NCBI GenBank assembly: GCA_947591315.1
Contig: CANQDD010000001.1
Coordinates: forward strand, 62,001-126,000
Origin: an uncultured Clostridia bacterium
Lineage (GTDB): Bacteria > Bacillota > Clostridia > UBA1381
Direction: 5' to 3'
Length of the DNA: 64,000 bases
Shown here piece by piece: positions 26,358-34,762 of the stretch. The notes beneath the pieces are model-generated. The model made no database searches. It saw only the letters and a program-made list of their open reading frames with translations, and was not told where the DNA came from. Every line of letters starts with the position of its first letter. Positions within the stretch are counted from its first letter, which is position 1. The position numbers and the translations under genes were made by a program.

Positions 26358-27125
26358 ATGAAAAAACAAGAGGTGTGCAAGCTTATAAAGAAAAGCGAAA
26401 TCGCGGACGGCATATTTGATTTCATAATAGAGAGCGCGGACATAGCCGCCGAAGCGCAGTGCGGACAGTTCCTGCACATTGCGTGCGGCGGGAACATGTT
26501 TCTGCGCCGGCCGATAAGTATATGCGACGCGTCAAACGGCGAGATTCGCTTTATATTCGAGGTAAAGGGCGAGGGTACAAAGTTGCTCTCGAAAAAGGCA
26601 GTCGGCGACGTGATAGACGTTGTGGGCCCTTTGGGACATGGCTTTGAGATAAAGCGGAGCGTCAGAAAGCCTATCGTTATAGGCGGCGGTATCGGTGTAT
26701 TCCCGCTTTACAAGCTCACAAAACAGCTTACAAACGCAACGGTGTTTTTGGGATTCAGAAACAAGTCGCGCGTTGTAATGGAGGATGAGTTTGACGCGGT
26801 TTCGGCGCTTACCATTGTTGGTACGGACGACGGCAGCTACGGCTACAACGGTTACATCGCTTCGGCTATGGAAGGATATTTGAACCTAAACGACTGCGAT
26901 ATGATATACTCATGCGGTCCGATGCCGATGCTGCGAGCCGTTAAGAAAATAGCCGAGGAACGCGGCATACCTTGTCAGATTTCGCTCGAACAGCGCATGG
27001 GCTGCGGCATAGGCGCGTGTCTCGCGTGCGCGTGCGAAACGAAGAAGGACGGCACGGAGCGTTACGCGAAGGTGTGCGCCAACGGCCCCGTATTTTACAG
27101 CGAGGAGGTAACGCTCAATGACTGA
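26358..27125 (+). CDS. pyrK: dihydroorotate dehydrogenase B electron-transfer subunit
   Basis: FAD and [2Fe-2S] protein that passes electrons from PyrD to NAD+. The 255-aa protein has the FAD-binding barrel (RRPISICD), the NAD-binding domain (VIGGGIGVFPLY), and the cluster motif GCGIGACLACAC. It pairs with the pyrD gene, which it overlaps by 8 nt. Confidence 0.95.
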   Translation: MKKQEVCKLIKKSEIADGIFDFIIESADIAAEAQCGQFLHIACGGNMFLRRPISICDASNGEIRFIFEVKGEGTKLLSKKAVGDVIDVVGPLGHGFEIKRSVRKPIVIGGGIGVFPLYKLTKQLTNATVFLGFRNKSRVVMEDEFDAVSALTIVGTDDGSYGYNGYIASAMEGYLNLNDCDMIYSCGPMPMLRAVKKIAEERGIPCQISLEQRMGCGIGACLACACETKKDGTERYAKVCANGPVFYSEEVTLND

Positions 27126-28029
27126 TATGAAAATAAATTTCTGCGGCGTGGAGTTTAAAAACCCGATTGTTACCGCTTCGGGAACATTCGGCTTCGGTAT
27201 GGAATACAACGAGTTTGCGCCGCTCGCGGAATACGGCGGCATAGGCGCGAAGGGACTTACGAGAGTTCCGCGCGCGGGCAACCCTCCGCCGAGAATAGCC
27301 GAAACACCGTCGGGAATTTTGAACAGTATAGGACTTCAAAACCCCGGAGTGGAGTATTTTGCGGAGTATATTATGCCGATACTCGCGGAATATGACACGA
27401 ACGTTATAGTCAACATATCCGGCAACACCGTTGAGGAATACTGCGAAATGGCTGAAATAATTTCAGCGACCGACGCGGCGCTAGTCGAGCTCAACATTTC
27501 CTGCCCGAATGTAAAGCACGGCGGACTTGCCTTCGGCACGGACGCGAATGTGGTAAACTCGCTCACAAAAGAGGTCAGAAAACACTGCACCAAGCCGCTC
27601 GTCGTAAAACTGTCGCCGAACGTAACGTCGATTACTGAGATTGCGAAAGCTGCCGAGGACGGCGGCGCGGACGGACTGTCGCTTATAAACACGCTGCTCG
27701 GCATGAAGATTGATATTGAGACGAAAAGACCGATTTTGAAGAACAACACCGGCGGACTGTCGGGACCCGCCGTAAAGCCCGTGGCGGTGCGTATGATACA
27801 TGAGGTGCATAACGCCGTTAAGCTGCCACTTATCGGTATGGGCGGTGTTATGACCGGCAGCGACGTAATAGAGCTAATGCTCGCGGGCGCGTCGCTTGTC
27901 GCGCTCGGCACGTCGCTTTTCGCGAAACCCGACCTTATATATGACGTAAAAAGAGATATGCAAAGCTACATGGATCGCCACAACATCGAGGATATAAACA
28001 CAATAATCGGCGCGGCACAGATGTGGTAA
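27118..28029 (+). CDS. pyrD: dihydroorotate dehydrogenase B catalytic subunit
   Basis: FMN enzyme oxidising dihydroorotate to orotate, NAD-dependent class 1B because pyrK precedes it. The 303-aa protein shows ASGTFGFG, the substrate/FMN motif ELNISCPNVKHGG with catalytic Cys, and GMGGVMTGSD. It is the last gene of the operon. pyrE and carAB are not in the window. The accessory island begins 4 nt after its stop. Confidence 0.96.
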   Translation: MTDMKINFCGVEFKNPIVTASGTFGFGMEYNEFAPLAEYGGIGAKGLTRVPRAGNPPPRIAETPSGILNSIGLQNPGVEYFAEYIMPILAEYDTNVIVNISGNTVEEYCEMAEIISATDAALVELNISCPNVKHGGLAFGTDANVVNSLTKEVRKHCTKPLVVKLSPNVTSITEIAKAAEDGGADGLSLINTLLGMKIDIETKRPILKNNTGGLSGPAVKPVAVRMIHEVHNAVKLPLIGMGGVMTGSDVIELMLAGASLVALGTSLFAKPDLIYDVKRDMQSYMDRHNIEDINTIIGAAQMW

Positions 28030-28033
28030 GAAC

Positions 28034-28073
28034 ACAAAAAAGGATTGCAATGGATACCTCACATAAGACAGTA
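28034..28073. repeat. left terminal inverted repeat of accessory island
   Basis: ACAAAAAAGGATTGC (28034-28048), a 10-nt spacer, then TCACATAAGACAGTA (28059-28073). An inverted copy lies at 55857-55896: first block 15/15, second block 14/15, spacer the same length but 2/10 identical. The two copies bracket 27.9 kb and sit against the pyrD and glutamine synthetase genes. Confidence 0.75.
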
Positions 28074-28110
28074 TAATCAATAATTTTATGACAGGCTGCC
28101 GAACAGGGTG

Positions 28111-28153
28111 CAAGAAAAGGCATATCGCTTGAATTGCGATATGCCTTTTCTTG
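28111..28153. terminator. 18-bp perfect hairpin near island left end
   Basis: CAAGAAAAGGCATATCGC pairs perfectly with 28136-28153 around a 7-nt loop; A- and T-rich arms allow it to act as a terminator for the pyr operon or for transcription leaving the island. Confidence 0.65.
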
Positions 28154-28162
28154 TATACAGAA

Positions 28163-28402
28163 AACCACGCGATAGTCGCGTGGTTCAAAAGAGGCTAAAG
28201 CCGATGAGGTAGACAGAAGGACTCCAATTTTGTATAATAATATTGTGACCTGCCAGTTACAATAAAGGATACAAAATTGGAGGATATTAAGATAAATAAT
28301 CACAATAATACCACAAACAGTTTAGCACACACGAAATGGAATTGCAAGTACCATATAGTATTTGCGCCGAAGTACAGAATCGGAATTTGGAGAGGGGTTA
28401 TT
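28163..28402 (+). mobile_element. IS200-type 5' remnant (left end, leader and tnpA N-terminus)
   Basis: Three IS200 marks occur in order. First is a left-end hairpin (arms 28163-28172 and 28176-28185, 10 bp, loop TAG). Next is a leader with a perfect 14-bp inverted repeat (28222-28235 / 28269-28282) whose 3' arm runs into the GGAGG ribosome site, as in the translation-repressing leader of IS200. Then an open frame from about 28277 encodes NSLAHTKWNCKYHIVFAPKY, the canonical start of IS200 TnpA. The catalytic part of the transposase is missing: after APKYRI the frame runs straight into the deaminase-like gene. Confidence 0.8.
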
Positions 28403-28813
28403 ATGGAACGATATGAATTGAGCGATTGTGATAAGAGGTTGATAGAAATTGCTTTAAAAGTATTAAAAGAGAATTTCGACGATGGTATATACAATCATAC
28501 GGTTGGGTGTGCCGTTCTGTGCAAGAATGGCAACATCTATAAAGGTGTAAACTGCGACGGAATTCACGGCTCTTGCGCAGAGTATATAACAATAGGGACT
28601 GCTATATCGGCGGGTGAAAGAGATTTTGATACAATTGTTGCGGTTCACGATAAACACTTAAATTATGTCATACCGCCTTGCGGAAATTGTAGGCAGATGC
28701 TATATGAATACTGTCCCGATATAAAAGTGATTGTGAACGATGAAAATGGAAACCTGATTAAAGTTAAAGCAAAAGATTTGCTGCCATTTGCTTGGGAGCC
28801 AGTAATATGCTAA
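28403..28813 (+). CDS. cytidine-deaminase-like protein
   Basis: Zinc-dependent deaminase of the CDA superfamily, 136 aa. Zinc and proton-shuttle residues are visible: SCAEYIT (Cys-Ala-Glu) and PPCGNCRQM (PCxxC). It is closer in outline to short cytidine or blasticidin-S-type deaminases than to dCMP deaminases; the substrate is unknown. The ATG at 28403 has GAGAGGGG upstream, but the frame is also open back through the IS200 remnant, so a longer hybrid starting near 28277 could be made. Codons are AT-richer than in the pyr genes, suggesting transfer. Confidence 0.8.
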   Translation: MERYELSDCDKRLIEIALKVLKENFDDGIYNHTVGCAVLCKNGNIYKGVNCDGIHGSCAEYITIGTAISAGERDFDTIVAVHDKHLNYVIPPCGNCRQMLYEYCPDIKVIVNDENGNLIKVKAKDLLPFAWEPVIC

Positions 28814-28892
28814 ATTCCCGTTTATCGCACAAACTGAAACAACAAAAATTAAATATTTGATGATTATATAGTAAAACTAAATATCGCAATTC

Positions 28893-28921
28893 AGAGCAAT
28901 CGAAACGGTTGCTCTTTTTTT
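28893..28921 (+). terminator. intrinsic terminator after deaminase gene
   Basis: AGAGCAATCG/CGGTTGCTCT stem (one G-T) with AAA loop and a T7 run; it ends 23 nt before mobA. Confidence 0.85.
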
Positions 28922-28943
28922 GCGCCCGAAAGGAGTTGATTTT

Positions 28944-30293
28944 ATGGCAATTTATCATTGCAGTATCAAAATTATCAGCCGTGGAAAAGGGAAATCAACC
29001 GCTGCCTATCGGAGCGGCAAAAAGCTGACAAACGAATATGACGGAGTGACCCACGACTACACAAGAAAAAGCGGAATATCTCACACAGAAATCCTGCTGC
29101 CCGCTCACGCCCCGCCCGAATTTTCAGATCGCTCTACTCTTTGGAACGCTGTCGAGAAAATCGAAAAGGCAAAAAATTCACAGCTTGCGAGAGAGCTTGT
29201 TGTCGCTTTGCCCGTTGAACTAAAATCTGATGAGTGGATAGAAATGCTGCGGGATTTTATATCTGAAAATTGTGTAAGCAAAGGTATGTGCGCCGATTTC
29301 AGTATTCATGACACTGACGGTCACAATCCCCACGCGCATATTTTATTGACAATGCGTCCGCTTGATGAAAATGGTAAATGGCAGGCTAAGACGCAGAAAG
29401 AATATCTTTGCAAGCGCGGCGATGAAGAACGCGGATTTACCGCAGCCGAGTTTAATGCGGCGCAGACGGACGGGTGGGAGAAGCAGTATCAATACAAGGT
29501 CGGCAAGAAGAAAATTTATATGACGCCCTCCGAAGCCGAGGCTCAGGATTTAGAACGAGTTTCCAAAAATCCGAAAAGTACGCGCTTCGGAAGACAAAAT
29601 CCGATATGCGCCAAATGGAACAGCAAAGAACAGATTTTGACATTCCGTAAAGCGTGGGAGGAAGAAGTCAACAAATCTTTAGAGCAGAAACATATTGACG
29701 CTCGTATTGACTGCCGCAGTTTTGCAGACAGAGGAATTGACGAACAACCGACAATCCACGAGGGAGTGACCGCCCGCGTTATGGAAAAGTGCGGTTTCGT
29801 TTCCGACCGTTGCGAATTAAATCGACAAATCCGAAAGGATAATATATTGCTGCGGCAACTAAAAGCGTTAGTCAAATCGCTTACTGATGTAGTTGAAAAT
29901 GCAGTTTCTATAATTGCTGAAAAAATAGAAAAGTACCGCGAGAGGGCAATTTTCTCACTGCGCAACTCCCAGCCTGCCGAGAAGATGAAAGCGAATATTG
30001 ATGATTTCAAAGCGACTGTTGCCGACATTTCGCCCGAAGATATGCCTGCCGTTCAAGAGGAACGAAGCAATTTCCGCGATACGATGAAATCGCTATGGAC
30101 GAAAATCCAACAACAGTACGGCTATCGCAGTAACTATGATTTGTTGAAAGCCGCTAAAGATGAAATTGATATGGAACTCGGCGAATACCAGCCGCATATA
30201 CGAAAATCCATCCGCAAGGATTTGGAACAGAAGCGTCAGCAAGCCGACGAACAGCAGAGCCGCCGCAATCGGCGTGATGAATGGGAACGGTGA
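28944..30293 (+). CDS. MobA/MobL-family relaxase (MobQ type)
   Basis: Plasmid or transposon mobilisation nickase that cuts oriT and leads strand transfer. The 449-aa protein begins AIYHCSIKIISRGKGKSTAAYRSG, with the family Tyr in AAYRSG, and has the metal-binding His motif DGHNPHAHILLTMR. The C-terminal half is helical and charged. The ATG at 28944 has an AAAGGAG site. No primase or helicase domain follows. The matching MobC gene is not adjacent; MobC-like sequences lie at 39248 (broken) and 54769, so the mobilisation unit has been rearranged. Confidence 0.9.
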   Translation: MAIYHCSIKIISRGKGKSTAAYRSGKKLTNEYDGVTHDYTRKSGISHTEILLPAHAPPEFSDRSTLWNAVEKIEKAKNSQLARELVVALPVELKSDEWIEMLRDFISENCVSKGMCADFSIHDTDGHNPHAHILLTMRPLDENGKWQAKTQKEYLCKRGDEERGFTAAEFNAAQTDGWEKQYQYKVGKKKIYMTPSEAEAQDLERVSKNPKSTRFGRQNPICAKWNSKEQILTFRKAWEEEVNKSLEQKHIDARIDCRSFADRGIDEQPTIHEGVTARVMEKCGFVSDRCELNRQIRKDNILLRQLKALVKSLTDVVENAVSIIAEKIEKYRERAIFSLRNSQPAEKMKANIDDFKATVADISPEDMPAVQEERSNFRDTMKSLWTKIQQQYGYRSNYDLLKAAKDEIDMELGEYQPHIRKSIRKDLEQKRQQADEQQSRRNRRDEWER

Positions 30294-30359
30294 ATTTAGT
30301 AGAATTCGGTAGCGGTCGGCGTAAAGAGGAAACCGGCAGAATAATATATGTATTAACTA

Positions 30360-30388
30360 TTGAATTAACCATGCAAAAGTGATAAAAT
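30360..30388 (+). promoter_or_regulatory. sigma-A promoter of small Cys-rich gene
   Basis: TTGAAT, 17-bp spacer, TAAAAT, 45 nt before the ATG. Confidence 0.6.
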
Positions 30389-30432
30389 GGCAGCAGGGAT
30401 TAACTATAGATATTACGGAGGTTAGACATATT

Positions 30433-30648
30433 ATGAAATCAATTCTTGTAAAAGACACAACAAGAGAAGAACGCGAAAAAATCGTCAGCCGCGCATTGTC
30501 GTTTTGCGGCGGTGAATGCGAGTTTTGCAACGGATGCGACAATTTGGGCGGCGGCAGAACAGACGAAATTTATCGACCGTATATTGAGGGAGAGAAGGAA
30601 ATAGCGGAGATCAACGCGGAATACAGCGGCGGCTTTGTGAGAGGATAA
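30433..30648 (+). CDS. small Cys-rich protein
   Basis: A 71-aa protein, not named in any family I can recall with certainty. The centre reads FCGGECEFCNGCDNLGGG, four Cys in Cx3Cx2Cx2C spacing fit for a metal or Fe-S cluster, after a helical start MKSILVKDTTREEREKIV. A GGAGG site lies 14 nt upstream. It converges on the glutamine amidotransferase gene. Earlier in-frame starts overlap the promoter and are not used. Confidence 0.55.
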   Translation: MKSILVKDTTREEREKIVSRALSFCGGECEFCNGCDNLGGGRTDEIYRPYIEGEKEIAEINAEYSGGFVRG

Positions 30649-30668
30649 CGATTGACATTATTGATTAC

Positions 30669-30717
30669 AAAAAACAGCCCTTTGACTGCCTATATGTTCA
30701 TAGCGTCAAGGGCTGTT
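30669..30717 (-). terminator. terminator of amidotransferase gene
   Basis: On the minus strand ACAGCCCTTGAC...GTCAAAGGGCTGT then T6; the stop codon of the gene lies in the loop. Confidence 0.78.
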
Positions 30718-31457
30718 ATATATTCGAGCGTCGGTATAAATTTATGCTTGTGGTTTGTTCCCGCAAATACGCGCTTGCCGTCCTTAAATGCGTGCAGCTG
30801 CGTCATGGGGAACGGCTGCCAGCCCTCATTGCCAAGCGGCGTTGTCGCAAAAATCAAACCGTTTTCCGATTTTTTATATGACAGCGTGTCGCTCATATTT
30901 TTATGAACATACAATAATTCACCGTCGGAAATCATAAAATTCAGCTTATTTCTCGGTGAAAGCGTAACCGCCAGCTTATCCGCGATTTCGCATCTTTGAG
31001 CGATGGACAGCGGCGCGCCATTTTGGATAATCGCGCTGTTTACTTCGTCAAGCAAATACAAAAATATGCGCTCCGAATCAGTATCGCCGGACTGCACCGA
31101 TAAATACTTCATAAGCTCCGTACCCGAATAGATCGTTCCGTTATGAATAAGCGTCCAGCGCCTTCCCGAAACGTCAAAGCCTGTGTACGGGTGGCAGTTG
31201 TCGTATTTTACCGCGCCGACAGTCGCAAGTCTGATATGAGCGAGCATCAGCGTCTGCGGCTCGGTCTCACGCACGATTTCGTCTATAACCGAGCTTTGCA
31301 GCGCGCATACCGGCTCTTTTATTATTTCGGTCCGTCCGTTGTTCTCACGCATAAGTCCCCAGCCGTTAGGATGGCGGACGCTGTGACTGTAAAACACATT
31401 AAGATATTCCCGAACATCTGTGGGAGTTTCGGAGCTAAGCCCCAATAATTCACACAT
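30690..31457 (-). CDS. class II glutamine amidotransferase (YafJ/EgtC-like)
   Basis: N-terminal-nucleophile amidotransferase of 255 aa. Cys2 directly follows the initiator Met (MCELLGLSS), which fixes the start at 31457 with its GGAGGTGAG site. Other family marks are HPNGWGLM, AHIRLATVG and the HNGTI loop. It is a stand-alone glutaminase-type domain whose acceptor is unknown. It could supply ammonia to a neighbouring reaction or act as a gamma-glutamyl hydrolase. A near-palindrome at 31514-31534 may be its operator. Confidence 0.85.
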   Translation of the reverse strand: MCELLGLSSETPTDVREYLNVFYSHSVRHPNGWGLMRENNGRTEIIKEPVCALQSSVIDEIVRETEPQTLMLAHIRLATVGAVKYDNCHPYTGFDVSGRRWTLIHNGTIYSGTELMKYLSVQSGDTDSERIFLYLLDEVNSAIIQNGAPLSIAQRCEIADKLAVTLSPRNKLNFMISDGELLYVHKNMSDTLSYKKSENGLIFATTPLGNEGWQPFPMTQLHAFKDGKRVFAGTNHKHKFIPTLEYITALDAMNI

Positions 31458-31513
31458 TGCTCTCACCTCCGTACCGTTTTGTAATTCCAAGCATCTCGCT
31501 TTGAAAATCCCCG

Positions 31514-31534
31514 CAGAGCATATCATATACTCTG
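31514..31534. promoter_or_regulatory. candidate operator palindrome
   Basis: A 21-bp near-perfect palindrome, CAGAGCATAT-C-ATATACTCTG with one mismatch per arm, 57 bp before the amidotransferase start. No regulator family can be assigned. Confidence 0.35.
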
Positions 31535-31640
31535 ACACTGTAGCGGTCATTTTTAACTATTTTACTCTTCTGAAAATCTATTATTTTCAAAGCCCTTTTA
31601 AAATCCTTAAAGTAACAGCTCATTCAGTGTGTTGATGATA

Positions 31641-32978
31641 TTATCTATAAGTGTAAAGAACCGTATCGTAGATGTCCTCGATTACTCTCAAACCGCCGGT
31701 ATAACCGACATAATTTGTTGTGAGCACCAATCTGTACGGAGTCGGAAGTGATGCGGAAAGAAAATCGTAATCCTTTTCCTTTGCGAGCTCCTTATCCCAG
31801 CCGCTGCCGATTATAAGACCGCGTCCGCTGTGACTGACCTTTCTGATTATATCCTGCGCCGCGCCCGCGTCGGGATTGAAATATACCAGTATATCACGCT
31901 TATCCGACGTACCCTTTAAATCCGCCGTGATCCGGTCGATATACTCTTTCGGAGTATTGTCAACTATAAATTGCTCCTTCGGCACAATTCCGGTTTCGTG
32001 AAGCAGAAATCTCGACAATCCTACGACATAGCCGGCATCATGCAGGATATGAACGTGATTGGGCAGCCCGTAACGGAATTCCAGAAGGAATGTTGCCAGA
32101 TTGTCTATTTCCTCGTAGTAGGCATGTTCCTCCCGGTCGATGAATTTAAGCGCCTTTTCCTTATCAATTTCCGCGCCGTTTTCTATGGCGTAATCCAAAA
32201 CCTCTTTTAAGAAACGCGTTGTTTCGTTCGCCCCGATCGGCACATAGCGGAAGTGATAATACGGCTGTCCGTATTTTTTCTCTAAGTGCTTCGCGATAGG
32301 TTCTCCATACCACGGGGACACTAAAATGTTGAAGTTTGCACGCGGTATTGTCTGCCATTCCTTCACACCGTCCGAATACGGACCGAACAGCACATTTACC
32401 TTTAAGCCTATGCCCTCCAAAAGACGCTTGTACTCTGTCAGATTGCCCTTCCAGAATGGATCCTGATACGGAATTGAAGCAAAAAGATTTACAAGGTTCC
32501 TCTCGCTCCGCACCGGATTTTCATCGATAAACCTGTCAACATACTGGTCGATAATAGCGTTCACGACATTACTGTGAGAAACGTAGTTGTTTGATTTAAA
32601 GCCTGCCGTCTCCACATGAACTATCGGCTTGCCCTCAGCTAAAAATTCATCGGTTACCGATGCCACGTCATCGCCTACAATATCGGCGGTACAGCCCGTT
32701 ACCACCACCTGTAAGTCCGTATCGAGCACCTTATATGTATTTTCGATGATCTGTCTTAAACGGTTCACGCCGCCGAAAACAACCTCCGTTTCACTGAAGT
32801 TGGTACATGGCGAAGTGCTGCCTCCGGCATAGCCGGTGGAACGCTCAAAAAAGCCTTGAACCATTGTTCCGCAGCCGGGACCGGAGTGGAGAATAGGCGT
32901 CGCTCTCGGGATTGCCACAACCGTCTGCAGCGCGCCTATGGCGCAGGCGTAACGCTCTTGTTCGATAAGTCCTGCCAT
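31641..32978 (-). CDS. nitrogenase-like component 1, NifK-like subunit
   Basis: Beta subunit of a nitrogenase-like reductase, 445 aa. The three P-cluster ligand positions are kept: Cys12 (ACAIGALQ), Cys36 (HSGPGCG) and Cys96 (VTGCTADIVGDD, also the family GDD motif). The start ATG overlaps the NifD-like stop (TGATG), so the subunits are translated together. The protein is shorter than true NifK, and no NifE or NifN genes are present. The best-known relatives with sulfur-gene neighbours are methylthio-alkane reductases (MarK); assignment to that clade needs a tree. Confidence 0.85.
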   Translation of the reverse strand: MAGLIEQERYACAIGALQTVVAIPRATPILHSGPGCGTMVQGFFERSTGYAGGSTSPCTNFSETEVVFGGVNRLRQIIENTYKVLDTDLQVVVTGCTADIVGDDVASVTDEFLAEGKPIVHVETAGFKSNNYVSHSNVVNAIIDQYVDRFIDENPVRSERNLVNLFASIPYQDPFWKGNLTEYKRLLEGIGLKVNVLFGPYSDGVKEWQTIPRANFNILVSPWYGEPIAKHLEKKYGQPYYHFRYVPIGANETTRFLKEVLDYAIENGAEIDKEKALKFIDREEHAYYEEIDNLATFLLEFRYGLPNHVHILHDAGYVVGLSRFLLHETGIVPKEQFIVDNTPKEYIDRITADLKGTSDKRDILVYFNPDAGAAQDIIRKVSHSGRGLIIGSGWDKELAKEKDYDFLSASLPTPYRLVLTTNYVGYTGGLRVIEDIYDTVLYTYR

Positions 32979-34450
32979 CAATTTCTGCCTCCCTTCAGGA
33001 ATGTGTACGGCTCCTGTTCAAGCCACCATTTTGTATACGGATTTACCGCGTGCTTTTCAAGATTTTTTACAAACTCATTATTTTCAATGGTTTCAAGTAT
33101 CTGTTCACCATACTTAACAAGTCCTTCGTAACCCATGCCGAAATGCTCGTCGCCAATCAGCAGCGACGGAATACCGAATTTTGCGCCCCATAATGTCATG
33201 CCTCCGTGCCGAGCAAAAAGAATATCGGGGCGCAGGCGGTTCAGCACGTTTACAAGCTCGAATTCCTGCTTGTTGCAGACGTTATAATTGGGAATGTCGC
33301 CGTAATCCTCTATTGTATGCTTCAATGTATCCGCGTCAGAGCTTGCGCTGTCATATTGGGGGTCGTGATGGAATATCGCCGCGCCGACGGCTTTCATTCC
33401 AAGCTCTTGAAGCAGTGCCAGAAGCGAATGACCGTGAGACGCTCCCGCCGTAACATACGCGGTTTTACCGGCTAATTTTTTGCGAAGCTCCTCAATTTTG
33501 GGCATATACTTTTCTCTTTCCTCTTTCAGAAATTCCTCTATTTCATCTTCCTTGCCGATAAGCTGACATAACTCTCTGAACCATCTTTCGGTCTGCGCTA
33601 TACCGTAGGGCGGTGAGTTTTTAAGCTCGGGCACGCCGAATTCCTGATCGAGTGCGGTCGCGAGATACGAGCCTAATGTCGCGCACGCCTGAACGGTACA
33701 TACCGCTTCGGAGGAATGCCGGATAGTCTCATATGTCGAATACGGCGTGAGATAATTTGCCTCATAGCCGAATCGGTTGAACCATTTGTTAAATACATCG
33801 CTGCCCCAGAAATTTATTACATTGATTATATTACGCTTTTTTTCGGCAGGCTTTATCAGTTTTCTTGCGATACCGTGATAACCCGCGTCAAACCCGGACG
33901 TCCACATTTTGGAACGAAATCCCTCACAGAAAATCGCCACGATCGGGATGCCCAGCTCCTCCTCCAACGAGTTTGTAACGCTCTCCACATCATCGCCTAT
34001 AATGCCGGCGGCGCAGGTGGTCAGCACAAAAATTACGCTCGGCTTTGAACGCTTATATGCTTCGCGAATTGTGTTTTCAAGCTTTAAAGCTCCGCCGTAA
34101 ATCGTGTCCTTTTCCGTAAGATTGGTTGAATAAACCCTGCGCTGCGATGGTCTGTCCACACCGCGCAGCGGCGCGTTGACGCGATATGTAAAAGCATACT
34201 CATGCAGACACGTCGAGCAGCCGACAGGACCGTGACTGATTGTCACCGCGTCCTGTATGAGGATCGTGGTGCAGGCAGCGTTCGATGTCGAGCAGCCGAG
34301 ACACTGTGAAAAGGACCGTTTCTTATCCTTTAAGTTTCCGCATCCAACCAAGTCCACAAGCTCGGACGCGTTTCCCTGAAATCCCGTAATCGAGCCGAGA
34401 CGGATTTCGCGTACCGACACCTCGGGTGTTTTCAAATTAACTGTACTCAT
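32978..34450 (-). CDS. nitrogenase-like component 1, NifD-like subunit
   Basis: Alpha subunit partner, 490 aa. P-cluster ligand positions are present: Cys50 or Cys53, Cys78 (HGPVGCST) and Cys146 (LTTCAAGIIGDD). Cys256 (VQACATLGSY) aligns with the cofactor-binding Cys275 of nitrogenase. The cofactor His442 position is occupied by Met439 in GMGYEGL, with His436 three residues earlier, so the active-site metal cluster probably differs from FeMo-co. First gene of a two-gene operon with its own promoter and leader hairpin. Likely reaction: reduction of a small substrate with electrons from the NifH-like protein encoded at 36272. Confidence 0.85.
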   Translation of the reverse strand: MSTVNLKTPEVSVREIRLGSITGFQGNASELVDLVGCGNLKDKKRSFSQCLGCSTSNAACTTILIQDAVTISHGPVGCSTCLHEYAFTYRVNAPLRGVDRPSQRRVYSTNLTEKDTIYGGALKLENTIREAYKRSKPSVIFVLTTCAAGIIGDDVESVTNSLEEELGIPIVAIFCEGFRSKMWTSGFDAGYHGIARKLIKPAEKKRNIINVINFWGSDVFNKWFNRFGYEANYLTPYSTYETIRHSSEAVCTVQACATLGSYLATALDQEFGVPELKNSPPYGIAQTERWFRELCQLIGKEDEIEEFLKEEREKYMPKIEELRKKLAGKTAYVTAGASHGHSLLALLQELGMKAVGAAIFHHDPQYDSASSDADTLKHTIEDYGDIPNYNVCNKQEFELVNVLNRLRPDILFARHGGMTLWGAKFGIPSLLIGDEHFGMGYEGLVKYGEQILETIENNEFVKNLEKHAVNPYTKWWLEQEPYTFLKGGRN

Positions 34451-34476
34451 AGCTTAATCCCTTCCTTTTTAATAAA

Positions 34477-34533
34477 GAAAAGAGACCTGTCCGGCAAAAT
34501 ACGCGGACAAGTCTCTAATATGTTTAGTCAACT
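34477..34533 (-). promoter_or_regulatory. leader element and attenuator hairpin of NifDK-like operon
   Basis: Transcript order on the minus strand: a 24-nt element (34533-34510) starting AGTTGA and ending AGACT, with an internal CTAA-N5-TTAG stem. It overlaps the 5' arm of a terminator-like hairpin AGAGAC..GTCCG / CGGAC..GTCTCT (34516-34481) followed by TTTTCTTT. The two structures cannot form together. The same 24-nt element and layout occur on the other arm of the locus (34908-34981). Confidence 0.65.
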
Positions 34534-34542
34534 TTAACGCAT

Positions 34543-34571
34543 ATAATACACTATGCAAAAAAAATTGTCAA
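34543..34571 (-). promoter_or_regulatory. sigma-A promoter of NifDK-like operon
   Basis: On the minus strand TTGACA, 17-bp spacer, TATTAT; the transcript should start about 2 nt before the leader element. Confidence 0.85.
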
Positions 34572-34643
34572 CACCGGCAAGAGGAAAATTTTTTAAAAAT
34601 TTTACTATATAAAAACTTTAAAATTTATTCCATATCCGCCCCG

Positions 34644-34672
34644 TTGACAAAAGCGTGAGAAAATTCTATAAT
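34644..34672 (+). promoter_or_regulatory. consensus promoter of YezD/NifXBH-like operon
   Basis: TTGACA, 17-bp spacer, TATAAT: perfect in both boxes. It diverges from the NifDK-like promoter across a 72-bp AT-rich gap (34572-34643) in which I recognise no operator. Confidence 0.88.
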
Positions 34673-34698
34673 TCAATACAATTCTATCGGAAACGGGG

Positions 34699-34752
34699 AT
34701 GAGCAAGATGAAACGAATGTGTGTTATGCTGAACAATAAAATAAGACGGTGA
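34699..34752 (+). CDS. candidate Met/Cys-rich leader peptide
   Basis: A 17-codon frame, MSKMKRMCVMLNNKIRR, with a start at 34708 (14 codons) better spaced from the GGGG site. It has four Met and one Cys in the first ten residues. It ends 10 nt before the YezD-like start. The content suggests a leader whose translation could sense methionine or cysteine supply, but no attenuator directly after it is evident. The evidence is composition and position only. Confidence 0.35.
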   Translation: MSKMKRMCVMLNNKIRR

Positions 34753-34762
34753 GGGTTTTAAA

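Noticed and set aside
28222-28282. 14-bp inverted repeat as the terminator of the pyr operon
   Set aside because: It has a 33-nt loop and no T-run; its 3' arm covers the GGAGG site of the IS200 remnant, which fits translational repression better.
32313-32326. GGGGACACTAAA match inside the NifK-like gene to the palindromic repeat
   Set aside because: A single arm encoding conserved residues (ILVSPW); no palindrome, so treated as chance.
34451-34762. SAM-I (S-box) riboswitch or T-box in the sulfur-related divergent region
   Set aside because: No S-box core, and no T-box AGGGTGGnACCGCG motif on either strand.
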